Position numbers and translations under genes: made by a program
Shown here: positions 50,189 through 58,832 of the stretch, in pieces
Position numbering within the stretch: the first letter of the stretch is position 1
Layout of the letters: each line of letters begins with the position of its first letter
Assembly: GCA_024232965.1 (NCBI GenBank)
Contig: JACKQF010000003.1
Span: 861,127-925,126, forward strand
Direction of reading: 5' to 3'
DNA from: Verrucomicrobiaceae bacterium
Lineage (GTDB): Bacteria; Verrucomicrobiota; Verrucomicrobiia; Verrucomicrobiales; Verrucomicrobiaceae
Length of the DNA stretch: 64,000 bases
Notes under the pieces: model-generated
Databases searched by the model: none
Seen by the model: the letters and a program-made list of their open reading frames with translations, nothing else
Told to the model about the DNA's origin: nothing

Positions 50189-51397
50189 ATGACCCCCCAG
50201 TCACTCTTTTGCGCCCCTTATCGGCGCCCTGTACTCACGCTTGGCGCCGGATTTCTTATCAGCCTCTTTCTTCCCGCATGCAAACGCCCCGCCTCTAGCC
50301 CTGGAAGTGCCCCATCTGTTGCGCCTGCCGCCGTTACTGTCGCCAAACCCATCGCCCGCCGTCTCACGGACTGGGATGAGTTCACAGGTCGCCTCATCTC
50401 CCGGGAGAGGGTGGAGGTTCGTGCCCGCGTGTCTGGCTATCTGAACAAAGTCAGTTTCAGCGAAGGCACCGAAGTGAAAGAAGGCGACCTTCTTTTCACG
50501 ATCGATCCTCGTCCCTACGAAGCGGCGGTGCAGCGAGTTGAGGCCGTGTTGGCTCAGGCCAAAACGAACGCGGAACTGGCTTCGACCGAGGCAAAGAACG
50601 CCACCGCGCTACGCCAAGGGCAGGCGATTTCTCTCGAAGAAGCAGAGCGCCGAATCAAAAGCGCGTCCAGCGAGCAATCCGCTGTGCATGCGGCGGAGGC
50701 CGCCGTGCGGTTGGCGAAACTCGACCTCGAGTTCACTGAGATCCGTGCGCCGATCAGCGGGCGCATCAGTGACGCCCGCGTCACGGAGGGCAATCTCGTC
50801 ACGGGTGGTACAAAAGACGCGACTTTGCTCACCACCATCGTCGCGCTCGATCCGATCTATTGTGAGATCGAAGTCGATGAGCGGTCCGCATTGAAGTACC
50901 GCAAGATGCACAAGGACGGCGAGCGCCCCAGCGCCCTGTTCGTTCAGATCCCTGCAGAGATGGCTCTGATAAACCAGGAGGGATGGCCGCACCACGGCAA
51001 AATCGATTTCGTGGACAACCAGATCAATCCAGAGACCGGCACGATCCGCGCCCGCGCTGTTTTTCCCAATGAGGATCGCCTGATGTCACCCGGCTTCTTT
51101 GCCAAAGTGCGCATCCCCGGCAGCGGGGAGTATGATGGCCTGCTTATTCGTGACTCTGCTGTGGGCGATGATCAGGGGGGTAGCTACGTTTGGGTGCTCG
51201 ACCCGGAAGATAGGGCGGTCTATCGCCCCGTCGTGCTAGGACCACTGGTCGAGGGCTTGCGCGTCGTGCGTCAGGGATTGAAGGCCGATGATCGAGTCGT
51301 GGTCATTGGCCTCATGTCGGTGCGGAACGGCAATCCATTGAACCCCACTATGGTGGACATGCTGCCCGCAGCTACCCCCACGCCGCACCAGCCATGA
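50189..51397 (+). CDS. RND efflux membrane-fusion lipoprotein
   Basis: 402 residues from ATG 50189 (a GTG lies at 50183). The lipobox LPAC (in LISLFLPACKRP) marks a periplasmic lipoprotein. The core has a lipoyl/barrel-sandwich region (GRLISRERVEVRARVSGYLNKVSFSEGTEVKEGDLLFTIDPRPYEAAVQR), a helical hairpin, and the beta-barrel part (SPGFFAKVRIPG). It links the RND pump to the outer-membrane factor. The stop overlaps the pump start by four bases (ATGA at 51394), indicating translational coupling. Confidence 0.92.
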   Translation: MTPQSLFCAPYRRPVLTLGAGFLISLFLPACKRPASSPGSAPSVAPAAVTVAKPIARRLTDWDEFTGRLISRERVEVRARVSGYLNKVSFSEGTEVKEGDLLFTIDPRPYEAAVQRVEAVLAQAKTNAELASTEAKNATALRQGQAISLEEAERRIKSASSEQSAVHAAEAAVRLAKLDLEFTEIRAPISGRISDARVTEGNLVTGGTKDATLLTTIVALDPIYCEIEVDERSALKYRKMHKDGERPSALFVQIPAEMALINQEGWPHHGKIDFVDNQINPETGTIRARAVFPNEDRLMSPGFFAKVRIPGSGEYDGLLIRDSAVGDDQGGSYVWVLDPEDRAVYRPVVLGPLVEGLRVVRQGLKADDRVVVIGLMSVRNGNPLNPTMVDMLPAATPTPHQP

Positions 51398-54300
51398 ACT
51401 TCGCCCGTGTCTTCGTAGACCGCCCCATTTTTGCGGCCGTGTTGAGCATCGTCATCACGATGCTCGGTGGTTTATCCTATCTGTCGTTGCCCGTGGCGCA
51501 GTATCCGGAGGTCATCCCACCCACAGTTGTTGTTTCCGCCACCTATCCTGGCGCAGACGCACGCACGTTGGCGGAGACCGTCTCCACCCCGTTGGAACAG
51601 GAGATCAATGGCGTCGAAAACATGCTCTACCTGTCCTCGTCCTCCACCAGTGATGGCCGCGTGCAAATCACGGTGACCTTTCGTTTGGGCACGGATCTGG
51701 ATCAGGCCCAGGTACTGGTGCAGAACCGTGTGAACGCCACCCTGGCTCGATTGCCTGAGGAGGTGCGTCGCCTCGGGATCATCGTGAACAAGCGCTCACC
51801 CGACCTCACGCTCGCTGCGCAGTTTTACAGTCCCGATGGCTCACGTGAAGTCGATTACCTCAGCAACTACGTGACGCTGCAAATTCAAAATGAGATCGCG
51901 CGTATCCCCGGCGTCGCGGAGGCATCGTCGCTGGGTGGGCTCGACTACTCGATGCGTGTCTGGCTGGATCCTGAAAAGATCGCCGGAGTCGGACTCACTG
52001 CTGGCGATGTGATCCGTGCCATCCGCGAGCAAAACGTGCAAGTGGCGGCAGGATCGCTCGGGCAACCACCAGCCGCTGCGGGGCTGGAGTTCCAATACAC
52101 GCTGACTGCACCGGGACGCTTGAAGAAAGCAGAAGAATTCGCCGCCATCGTTCTCAAAACCGGTGCCCAGGGCAATGTGGTGAGCCTCGGCGACGTTTCG
52201 CGCATTGAACTTGGCTCGCGCGACTACTCCAGTCGCACCTACATGGACGGCTACAACGCCGTTTCGCTGCGCGTCTTCCAGTTGCCGGGCAGCAATTCCA
52301 TCGAAACCGCAGACGCCGTCTATGCGCGACTCGCGGAGCTGAAGAAGCGCTTTCCGCCTGGCATGGATTACTCGATCAACTACGACACCACCAAATTCGT
52401 GCGTGCCTCGATCCACTCCGTGCTGACCACCTTGGTTGAGGCAGTGCTTCTCGTGGTTTTCGTCGTCATCTTATTCCTCCAAAATTGGCGTGCCTCCGTC
52501 ATTCCGCTGCTGGCCGTGCCCGTGTCATTGATCGGCACTCTCGCCGTGATGCACCTCTTTGGGTTCTCTCTGAACAATCTCTCATTGTTCGGCATCGTGC
52601 TCGCCATCGGTATCGTCGTCGATGACGCCATCGTTGTGGTTGAGAACGTCGAGCGCAACATCGCCAAAGGACTCGCTCCTCGTGACGCTGCGGTGAAGGC
52701 CATGCAAGAGGTGAGTGGTGCCGTCATCGCCGTGGCTCTGGTGCTGGGGGCGGTGTTCGTGCCGACTGCCTTCGTCAGTGGCATTACCGGTCAGTTCTAC
52801 AAGCAGTTTGCGTTGACCATTGCGGTCTCGACCTTCATTTCCGCGTTCAACTCATTGACCTTGAGCCCCGCACTCTGCGCCATCCTTTTGCAGCCCCATG
52901 GGGCTAAGACCGACTGGCTCACGCGGCTCATCAATTTCTTGTTTGGATGGTTCTTCCGCATCTTCAATCGCGTGTTCCAGTTTGGTTCGGACCTCTACGC
53001 AGGTCTGGTGCGCAAGCTGATTCGCTTCGCCGTGGTGGTGCTGATCGGTTATGGCGGACTGTTGTATTTTACGACCAAAGTCTTCGACGCTGTTCCTAGC
53101 GGATACATTCCGGCTCAGGAAATGGGTTATGCCATTGTGTTGGTGCAATTGCCTGATGGCGCTGCTTTTGAACGCACGGACGCCGTCGTCCAGCGCATGG
53201 ATGCCATGGCGAGGGAGATTCCGGGCATCGCACACACCTTTGCCATCTCGGGTTACTCATCCATTTTGCAGGCCAATCAGCCCAATGTCGGCGCCGCTTT
53301 CTTGGTGTTCGATGACTTCGCCAAACGCACCGACCCCGCGCTCAAAGGGGATCAACTCTTCACCACCATTCGCAAAAAGTTCTCCACCATCCAGGAGGGA
53401 CGCGTGCTGGTGCTGCCACCTCCGCCGCTGCGCGGGCTGGGTAACGCGGGCGGCTTCAAGATTCAGGTTCAAGATCTCAACAACGCTGGGCTCGATGCCC
53501 TCGAGTCCGCGACGCAGAAGCTGCTCGCTGCGGCACAGAACGAGCCTGGGCTCATTTCTCTGGTCACTGGGTTTCGCGCCAAAACACCCCAATACAAACT
53601 GGAGATCAATCGTGCCCAAGCCAAGACCATGGGTGTCTCGCTTGCCGATTTGAATGAGGCACTGCAGGTCTATCTCGGATCCGTTTATGTGAACGACTTC
53701 AATCTCTTTGGCCGCACCTATCAGGTGACGGCTCAGGCGGATCCGGCCTTTCGCAAAGATCCTTCCGACGTCGCACGCATCAAGATTCGAAATCAAAGTG
53801 GCGACATGGTGCCGCTCGGAGCTTTGGTAAAACTCATCAAGACCGGCGGGGCGGATCGGGTTCAGCGCTACAACCTTTATTATTCTGCCGACATCAATGG
53901 CAACACGCTGCCGGGCATCAGTTCCGGTCAGATGATTGAAAAGATTGAGCGTCTGGCACAGGAGCATCTACCAGCAGGCTTCGCCATTGAGTGGACCGAT
54001 CTGACTTATCAGCAGATCCTCGCAGGCGATACTCTGATGTATATTTTTCCGCTCTGCGTGATTTTCGTGTTCCTTGTGCTCTCCGCGCAGTATGAGAGCT
54101 GGAGCATGCCCATGGCCATCATTTTGATCGTGCCCATGTGTCTGCTGTCAGCCATCGGTGGGGTTTGGTTGCGTGGACAGGACAACAACATCTTCACGCA
54201 GATCGGTCTCGTCGTGTTGGTGGGGTTGGCGGCAAAGAACGCCATCCTCATCGTCGAATTTGCCAAGCAGTTGCAGGACACGGGCATGGGTCGCGTCAAG

Positions 54301-54564
54301 GCTGCCGTCGAGGCAAGCCGCCTTCGTTTGCGCCCCATCTTAATGACGAGTTTCGCCTTCATTCTGGGTGTGTTGCCCCTCGTTCTGGCGAAGGGCGCGG
54401 GTGCTGAAATGCGCCAGGCCCTTGGCACCGCCGTGTTCTTTGGCATGATCGGTGTCACCATCTTCGGTCTACTTTTCACGCCCGTCTTCTACGTCATTCT
54501 GCGAGCGCTGGTCGAGCGCCGCCAATCCCGCAAAAATCTTCCCGCCACCCATGCAGCCCACTAA
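51394..54564 (+). CDS. RND multidrug efflux pump (HAE1 family)
   Basis: 1056 residues with twelve membrane segments and two large periplasmic loops. Start MNFARVFVDRPIFAAVLSIVITMLGGLSYLSLPVAQYPEV is typical of AcrB/MexB. Proton-relay residues appear in AIGIVVDDAIVVVENVERN (the aspartate pair) and GLAAKNAILIVEFAKQLQ (lysine). It uses proton flow to move hydrophobic compounds, such as drugs or lipids, from the periplasm out through the outer-membrane factor. The 4-base overlap with the fusion-protein gene and the 14-base overlap with the factor gene show a tight operon. Confidence 0.96.
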   Translation: MNFARVFVDRPIFAAVLSIVITMLGGLSYLSLPVAQYPEVIPPTVVVSATYPGADARTLAETVSTPLEQEINGVENMLYLSSSSTSDGRVQITVTFRLGTDLDQAQVLVQNRVNATLARLPEEVRRLGIIVNKRSPDLTLAAQFYSPDGSREVDYLSNYVTLQIQNEIARIPGVAEASSLGGLDYSMRVWLDPEKIAGVGLTAGDVIRAIREQNVQVAAGSLGQPPAAAGLEFQYTLTAPGRLKKAEEFAAIVLKTGAQGNVVSLGDVSRIELGSRDYSSRTYMDGYNAVSLRVFQLPGSNSIETADAVYARLAELKKRFPPGMDYSINYDTTKFVRASIHSVLTTLVEAVLLVVFVVILFLQNWRASVIPLLAVPVSLIGTLAVMHLFGFSLNNLSLFGIVLAIGIVVDDAIVVVENVERNIAKGLAPRDAAVKAMQEVSGAVIAVALVLGAVFVPTAFVSGITGQFYKQFALTIAVSTFISAFNSLTLSPALCAILLQPHGAKTDWLTRLINFLFGWFFRIFNRVFQFGSDLYAGLVRKLIRFAVVVLIGYGGLLYFTTKVFDAVPSGYIPAQEMGYAIVLVQLPDGAAFERTDAVVQRMDAMAREIPGIAHTFAISGYSSILQANQPNVGAAFLVFDDFAKRTDPALKGDQLFTTIRKKFSTIQEGRVLVLPPPPLRGLGNAGGFKIQVQDLNNAGLDALESATQKLLAAAQNEPGLISLVTGFRAKTPQYKLEINRAQAKTMGVSLADLNEALQVYLGSVYVNDFNLFGRTYQVTAQADPAFRKDPSDVARIKIRNQSGDMVPLGALVKLIKTGGADRVQRYNLYYSADINGNTLPGISSGQMIEKIERLAQEHLPAGFAIEWTDLTYQQILAGDTLMYIFPLCVIFVFLVLSAQYESWSMPMAIILIVPMCLLSAIGGVWLRGQDNNIFTQIGLVVLVGLAAKNAILIVEFAKQLQDTGMGRVKAAVEASRLRLRPILMTSFAFILGVLPLVLAKGAGAEMRQALGTAVFFGMIGVTIFGLLFTPVFYVILRALVERRQSRKNLPATHAAH

Positions 54565-55945
54565 ACTCCTTCTCCTGCTTCTCTTCGGCATTACGACTGG
54601 CTGCACCGTGGGGCCACGCTTCAAGCAGCCCCAGCCAGAGATGCCCAGCGACTTTGCGTCGCCGTCGAGCTCTGCGAAATCGGCCTCCGTCGATGCCGCG
54701 TGGTGGCGTCGACTCAATGACAGCACCTTGAACGACCTCATCCATCAAGCGGCGGAGCAAAACAAAAGCCTCGCCGCCTCGCAGTCGCGGCTTTTGGAGG
54801 CTCGCGCCCTTTGGCGTGAGGCGCGCTTTGACTATGCACCCACGGTCCGCTCAAGCGTCTCGTATGAAAACTCGCGGAGTGGTGTCAGCACCCTCAACGC
54901 CCAGCGTGGGCGCAGCTTTGAACTCTACCGGGCAGGCTTTGACGCCAGTTGGGAGCTCGATGTTTTTGGTCGCGTGCGGAACTCGGTAAAGGCCGCCAAA
55001 GCAACAGCTGCAGCGGTTGAGGCCGACCTGAACAATCTGCGCATCACGGTTAGTTCCGAGGTGGCGATCAATTATCTCGAACTGCGCGGCGCTCAGGCAC
55101 AACTCGCCGTCGCTCGCGAAAATGCCGCCAACCAAGCCGAATCGCGACGCATCGCAGAAGTCTCACTGAAGGGCGGTCGCGGCACTCAGCTTGATGTCGC
55201 CCGCGCCAATGCCTTGTGGAACGACACGCAGGCGCAGTTGCCAGTTTACGAACAGAACGTCGCGCGCGCCATTCATCGCATCGCGGTCTTGTGTGGCCGT
55301 AATCCTTCCGATCTGCGCGCCCGACTTCAGTCGGCCAAACCGCAACCCACGCCGCCTTCGCGCTTGGACATCGTCAAGCCTGCGGACCTCTTGCGGCGTC
55401 GCCCTGACATCCGCACGGCAGAGCAAGTGCTCGCCGCACAAACCGCACGCGTCGGCATCGCTGTGGCCGATTTGTTTCCACGCCTGACCTTCAATGGGCG
55501 AGTTGGATTGGAGGCCGGTCAACTCTCAGGCCTCAGCCAAAGCGGTGCCGGTGGGTCCAGCTTCGGGCCGCATCTCAGTTGGGCGGCATTTGATCTGGGC
55601 CGTGTTCGCCAGCAGATTGCCGCTGCCGGCCATCGTGCGGATGTCGCCCTGTCCGAGTACGAACAGACCGTCTTGCTGGCACTTGAGGAGGCGGAAAACG
55701 CACTGACCTCCTACGATCGCGAGCGCGTCCGGCTGCATCATCTGGAAGCCTCCGCAGCATCGGCGCGGGAAGCGGTAACGCTGGCCCGTCAACGGTATCA
55801 AGATGGCATTGCCGACTTCCTCACGGTGTTGGATGCAGAGCGCGTGGTGCTGAACACCCAAAACGAAATCGTCCTCAGCCGCACCCGCGTCGCGTCGGCC
55901 TGGGTCAGTATCTACAAGGCCATGGGCGGCGGATGGAACGGTTGA
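54551..55945 (+). CDS. RND outer-membrane factor lipoprotein (NodT/OprM type)
   Basis: 464 residues from the ATG at 54551, which overlaps the end of the pump gene by 14 bases. A lipobox (ITTGC) follows a short hydrophobic stretch. Family landmarks are WWRRLNDSTLNDLIHQAAEQNKSLAASQSRLLEARALWREARFDYAPTV, FELYRAGFDASWELDVFGRVRN, and RRRPDIRTAEQVLAAQTARVGIAVADLFPRLTFNGRVGLEAGQL; long helices of the outer-membrane channel repeat twice. It opens the exit duct for the pump. A strong hairpin terminator ends the operon. Confidence 0.93.
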   Translation: MQPTKLLLLLLFGITTGCTVGPRFKQPQPEMPSDFASPSSSAKSASVDAAWWRRLNDSTLNDLIHQAAEQNKSLAASQSRLLEARALWREARFDYAPTVRSSVSYENSRSGVSTLNAQRGRSFELYRAGFDASWELDVFGRVRNSVKAAKATAAAVEADLNNLRITVSSEVAINYLELRGAQAQLAVARENAANQAESRRIAEVSLKGGRGTQLDVARANALWNDTQAQLPVYEQNVARAIHRIAVLCGRNPSDLRARLQSAKPQPTPPSRLDIVKPADLLRRRPDIRTAEQVLAAQTARVGIAVADLFPRLTFNGRVGLEAGQLSGLSQSGAGGSSFGPHLSWAAFDLGRVRQQIAAAGHRADVALSEYEQTVLLALEEAENALTSYDRERVRLHHLEASAASAREAVTLARQRYQDGIADFLTVLDAERVVLNTQNEIVLSRTRVASAWVSIYKAMGGGWNG

Positions 55946-55965
55946 GACGGCCGTAGGCAAAGAAA

Positions 55966-55997
55966 GAGGCGTGGTTCCGAGCAACGAACCACGCCTC
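55966..55997. terminator. Strong stem-loop terminator between RND operon and convergent FG-GAP gene
   Basis: GAGGCGTGGTTC (55966-55977) pairs perfectly with GAACCACGCCTC (55986-55997) over an 8-base loop. In the minus-strand direction it is followed by TTTCTTT; in the plus direction there is no clear T-run. It lies between the outer-membrane factor (ends 55945) and the minus-strand gene ending at 56024. Confidence 0.8.
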
Positions 55998-56023
55998 GCC
56001 AGAGAATTCAGGCTGTTGAAGGC

Positions 56024-58693
56024 TTACGGTTTCCCAAAGACCAAAGCTTTGCTGCGATCCAGAAACTCAAGGCAGAACACTGCCCCGCTGCTGTTCACCA
56101 TCCGGCCCAGTCCTTTGCTTCCAGAGCCCAGCGCATCCGTGTTGACGCCATTGAGGCTGATGGACTTGATCTGCTCCGCACCGTTGCGCTCATAGAGCGT
56201 GCCTTTCCGCACGCCCAGCACGGGTTGGCGGCGCGCGGGAGTGGAATTGAAGATGTTTCCAAAGAATATCGCTTGGTTGCTGGAGGCACCACTCTTCAGG
56301 GAAGCGAGGACGACATAGTAACCCGATTCATCCACGTCAAAGCGTTGCAGGACGTTGATTGTGCTGCCGATGCATCCTGGGGCACCATCACCCTCCCGCA
56401 TGAGGAGGAAGAGATTACCGTTCAATGGACGATACCAGATGCCGATGTCGTTTGAGGCATTGATCCCTGGGCCGCTGACCCGCGCTTGGAAGACGACTTG
56501 CAGCGTGCTGGTCATGAAGAATTGGATGAAACGATCAAACTTGACGCCTGGGGGCAATTGCGGGGCTTGATCGCCACGTAGAGCGACTGCTTTGAATGTG
56601 CCGTCGCGGTCGGTCCACAACCCTTCCGTCAAGCCCGCAGCACCGCCATTGACCTTTGCGTGCAGCACCACTTTGTTGTTGATCACACCTTCGCCCAAGA
56701 AGGTTGAGAAGACCGCGCCGCCAGCGCCGGGAGCGGCGTCTCCTTTGCGGGCCACAAGCGCAGCGTTGTTCATGTTGTGGGTCTTCACAAAAACGGCCTG
56801 ATTCTGAGCGGGGCTGCCTTGGATCAGATTCGCCGCATAGATCATCTTGTCTCCGTTGACACCCACACGAGGGAGGAGTTGACCATAGTTGATGCCGGCG
56901 ATCGGGCTCTGGTCTCCCTCACGGACTTCGTCGATCACCTGCATCTGTTTGTAGGCAATTCGCGAGTCGTTGGCGGGACTCACTGGGTCGGTGCCAGAGC
57001 GGCTGATGTAGTTCATGACCAGCTCGCCTCCGCTGGTGAATGGTGTCAGCCTCTCATTGATGCGGCCGATTTTCTCCCGGGTGTAGCCCATCTGGCCTTG
57101 CTTGAAAATTTCGAGCTGAGTTCCTTCTGAAATCCACGGCACGGCGCTGGTGCCATAATCATCGAGCAAGACGAGCGTGCCTTTTGAAGTCCGGGAGTCA
57201 AACTTACCGTAGCCATTCTGACCAAAGGCAAGGTTGTGGGGCCGGCCGTAAGTGCCGACGTTGGCCGCGGTTCCTGCTTGAAGAACGAGGTCGAGTGTGC
57301 CGGAAAGCGTGTCCCATAGCCCAGTATTGTTGGTGGTCTTGATGCCGTAACCTTTCACGCTGGCCACGGTCATGACATGGTTGGTGGGGGAGATGACGGC
57401 CTCTCCAAAGCCTGCGAAAACGGCACCATCGATACCCGGAGCCAGATCATTGGTGCGGGCGATGGTTTGCAGGCTTGGCGCAAAGGTCTGATGCAGATCG
57501 CGAATCAGCATCGCCCGACCGTCCGGGGTCGGCCCGCTGACATTGTGTTCGGGGTCACCAATCAACAGCGCATTTTGGTTCATGGCGAGGCAGGTGCCAA
57601 ATTCGGCACCACTGCTCTGCGGGCGGATAGCGCACTCCACGATTTCCTGGGTGTTCAAATCCATGAGCCAAGTGCTCCCATCACGGCGATTGTCCCAATA
57701 CGCACCGATGGCAGCCACTCGGCCGCTGACACTGATCGCGTTGCCAAATTTGGCGGAAGCGGGCACTTCATTGGGTGCCTTGATTTTAGTGATCAGGGTC
57801 AGAGTGTTCGCGTCATAGAGATACACTGCGCCTTGATCGTTTTTCCCGCCGATGTCTGCTTCCGGTGCACCGACTAAGATTTTGCCATCACCAGCCGCCA
57901 CAGCTGCACCGAACCGATCATTCGCGAGGCCGTCGGCGGGCGTGAATTGATTGATCTGTCCGCTGACCAGATCAATGACCGCGACCGCACCTTGAAATGA
58001 TTTTCCCGTGATGGTCTGGTCAGGAATACCCACCACGGCGATGTTACCGCAAACAGCCACGGCCCTGCCAAAGAATCCCCACTCTTGCGGCGCCAGCGGC
58101 CCGTAGGTTGCGATGATCTCACCCGTGCGACGATTGAGGTGGGACACGGCGCCGGAACCGGTCGGGTTGCCAGCCAGTTGGCCGTAACAGCCGACGATCA
58201 CGTTGTCCCCATCGACCGCGATGGATTCCCCCATCTGCTGCCCGACCGCTCCGCTGCGTTTCCAGATCAGCTTGCCCGACGGCACGTCGATGGCATACAC
58301 GATGCCCGAATTTAGACCTCCATCATCGTTATTGACGGCAGTGACGAAGGCGGTGTTGCCACTGGCCGCGACTGCGTAGCCGAAGTTCTCGCCAAACACG
58401 GGCTTGGGCGAAATCAGGCGTTTCACGTATCGGCCGGTGACTGCGTCAAAGACGAAGACTTCTCCTGCGCCGCCGACCTTGGTCTTGGATCCTGGTTTGG
58501 CGACATCGGAGTCGGGCGACCCCACCAGCGAGTAACGCTCACTCAGAGCAACGGCAAACCCAGCGTTCGCAGAGGTCCCTGCACCGGGCGGCACGATGAG
58601 TTGCTGGGCCGGAGGCACCTCCATGGCACGAACAGCGTGCTGGCTGGATAGAGATGCGGCGAGGAGGATGAATAGAAGATAAGGTGTTTTCAT
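56024..58693 (-). CDS. Secreted FG-GAP/DUF7453-like surface protein (paralog A)
   Basis: 889 residues with a signal peptide (YLLFILLAASLSSQHAVRA). The N-terminal part has FG-GAP-like blades: GFAVALSERYSLVGSPDSDVAKPG, FGYAVAASGNTAFVTAV, MGESIAVDGDNVIVGCYG and FGAAVAAGDGKILVGAPEADIGG. The second half repeats segments with NNAALVARKGDAAPGAGGAVF and FVVFQARVSGPGINASND, which resemble DUF7453-type repeats. Such proteins are exported and may bind surfaces or other proteins. A close paralog lies at 61156-63801. The function is unknown. It is divergent from the sensor kinase. Confidence 0.8.
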   Translation of the reverse strand: MKTPYLLFILLAASLSSQHAVRAMEVPPAQQLIVPPGAGTSANAGFAVALSERYSLVGSPDSDVAKPGSKTKVGGAGEVFVFDAVTGRYVKRLISPKPVFGENFGYAVAASGNTAFVTAVNNDDGGLNSGIVYAIDVPSGKLIWKRSGAVGQQMGESIAVDGDNVIVGCYGQLAGNPTGSGAVSHLNRRTGEIIATYGPLAPQEWGFFGRAVAVCGNIAVVGIPDQTITGKSFQGAVAVIDLVSGQINQFTPADGLANDRFGAAVAAGDGKILVGAPEADIGGKNDQGAVYLYDANTLTLITKIKAPNEVPASAKFGNAISVSGRVAAIGAYWDNRRDGSTWLMDLNTQEIVECAIRPQSSGAEFGTCLAMNQNALLIGDPEHNVSGPTPDGRAMLIRDLHQTFAPSLQTIARTNDLAPGIDGAVFAGFGEAVISPTNHVMTVASVKGYGIKTTNNTGLWDTLSGTLDLVLQAGTAANVGTYGRPHNLAFGQNGYGKFDSRTSKGTLVLLDDYGTSAVPWISEGTQLEIFKQGQMGYTREKIGRINERLTPFTSGGELVMNYISRSGTDPVSPANDSRIAYKQMQVIDEVREGDQSPIAGINYGQLLPRVGVNGDKMIYAANLIQGSPAQNQAVFVKTHNMNNAALVARKGDAAPGAGGAVFSTFLGEGVINNKVVLHAKVNGGAAGLTEGLWTDRDGTFKAVALRGDQAPQLPPGVKFDRFIQFFMTSTLQVVFQARVSGPGINASNDIGIWYRPLNGNLFLLMREGDGAPGCIGSTINVLQRFDVDESGYYVVLASLKSGASSNQAIFFGNIFNSTPARRQPVLGVRKGTLYERNGAEQIKSISLNGVNTDALGSGSKGLGRMVNSSGAVFCLEFLDRSKALVFGKP

Positions 58694-58731
58694 GACTCCC
58701 GATGATCAGCCCAGTTTACAAGTCCGGGTAT

Positions 58732-58775
58732 CGGACCTCCGGCGGAAGACTTTTGTCGGAGGTCGGTATCCGACC
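58732..58775. repeat. REP-like palindromic pair in the divergent gap
   Basis: GACCTCCG (58734-58741) pairs with CGGAGGTC (58757-58764), and an overlapping palindrome GGTCGGTATCCGACC (58761-58775) has a 6-bp stem. Both lie between divergent starts (58693 and 58833), so they are not a terminator. They could be a regulator site or a small REP-like element. Confidence 0.45.
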
Positions 58776-58832
58776 AAAGTCGGAGGGCAATGGGCAGGCA
58801 CTGCTAGCGCTTAGTCGACGGTTTAGTGTAGA

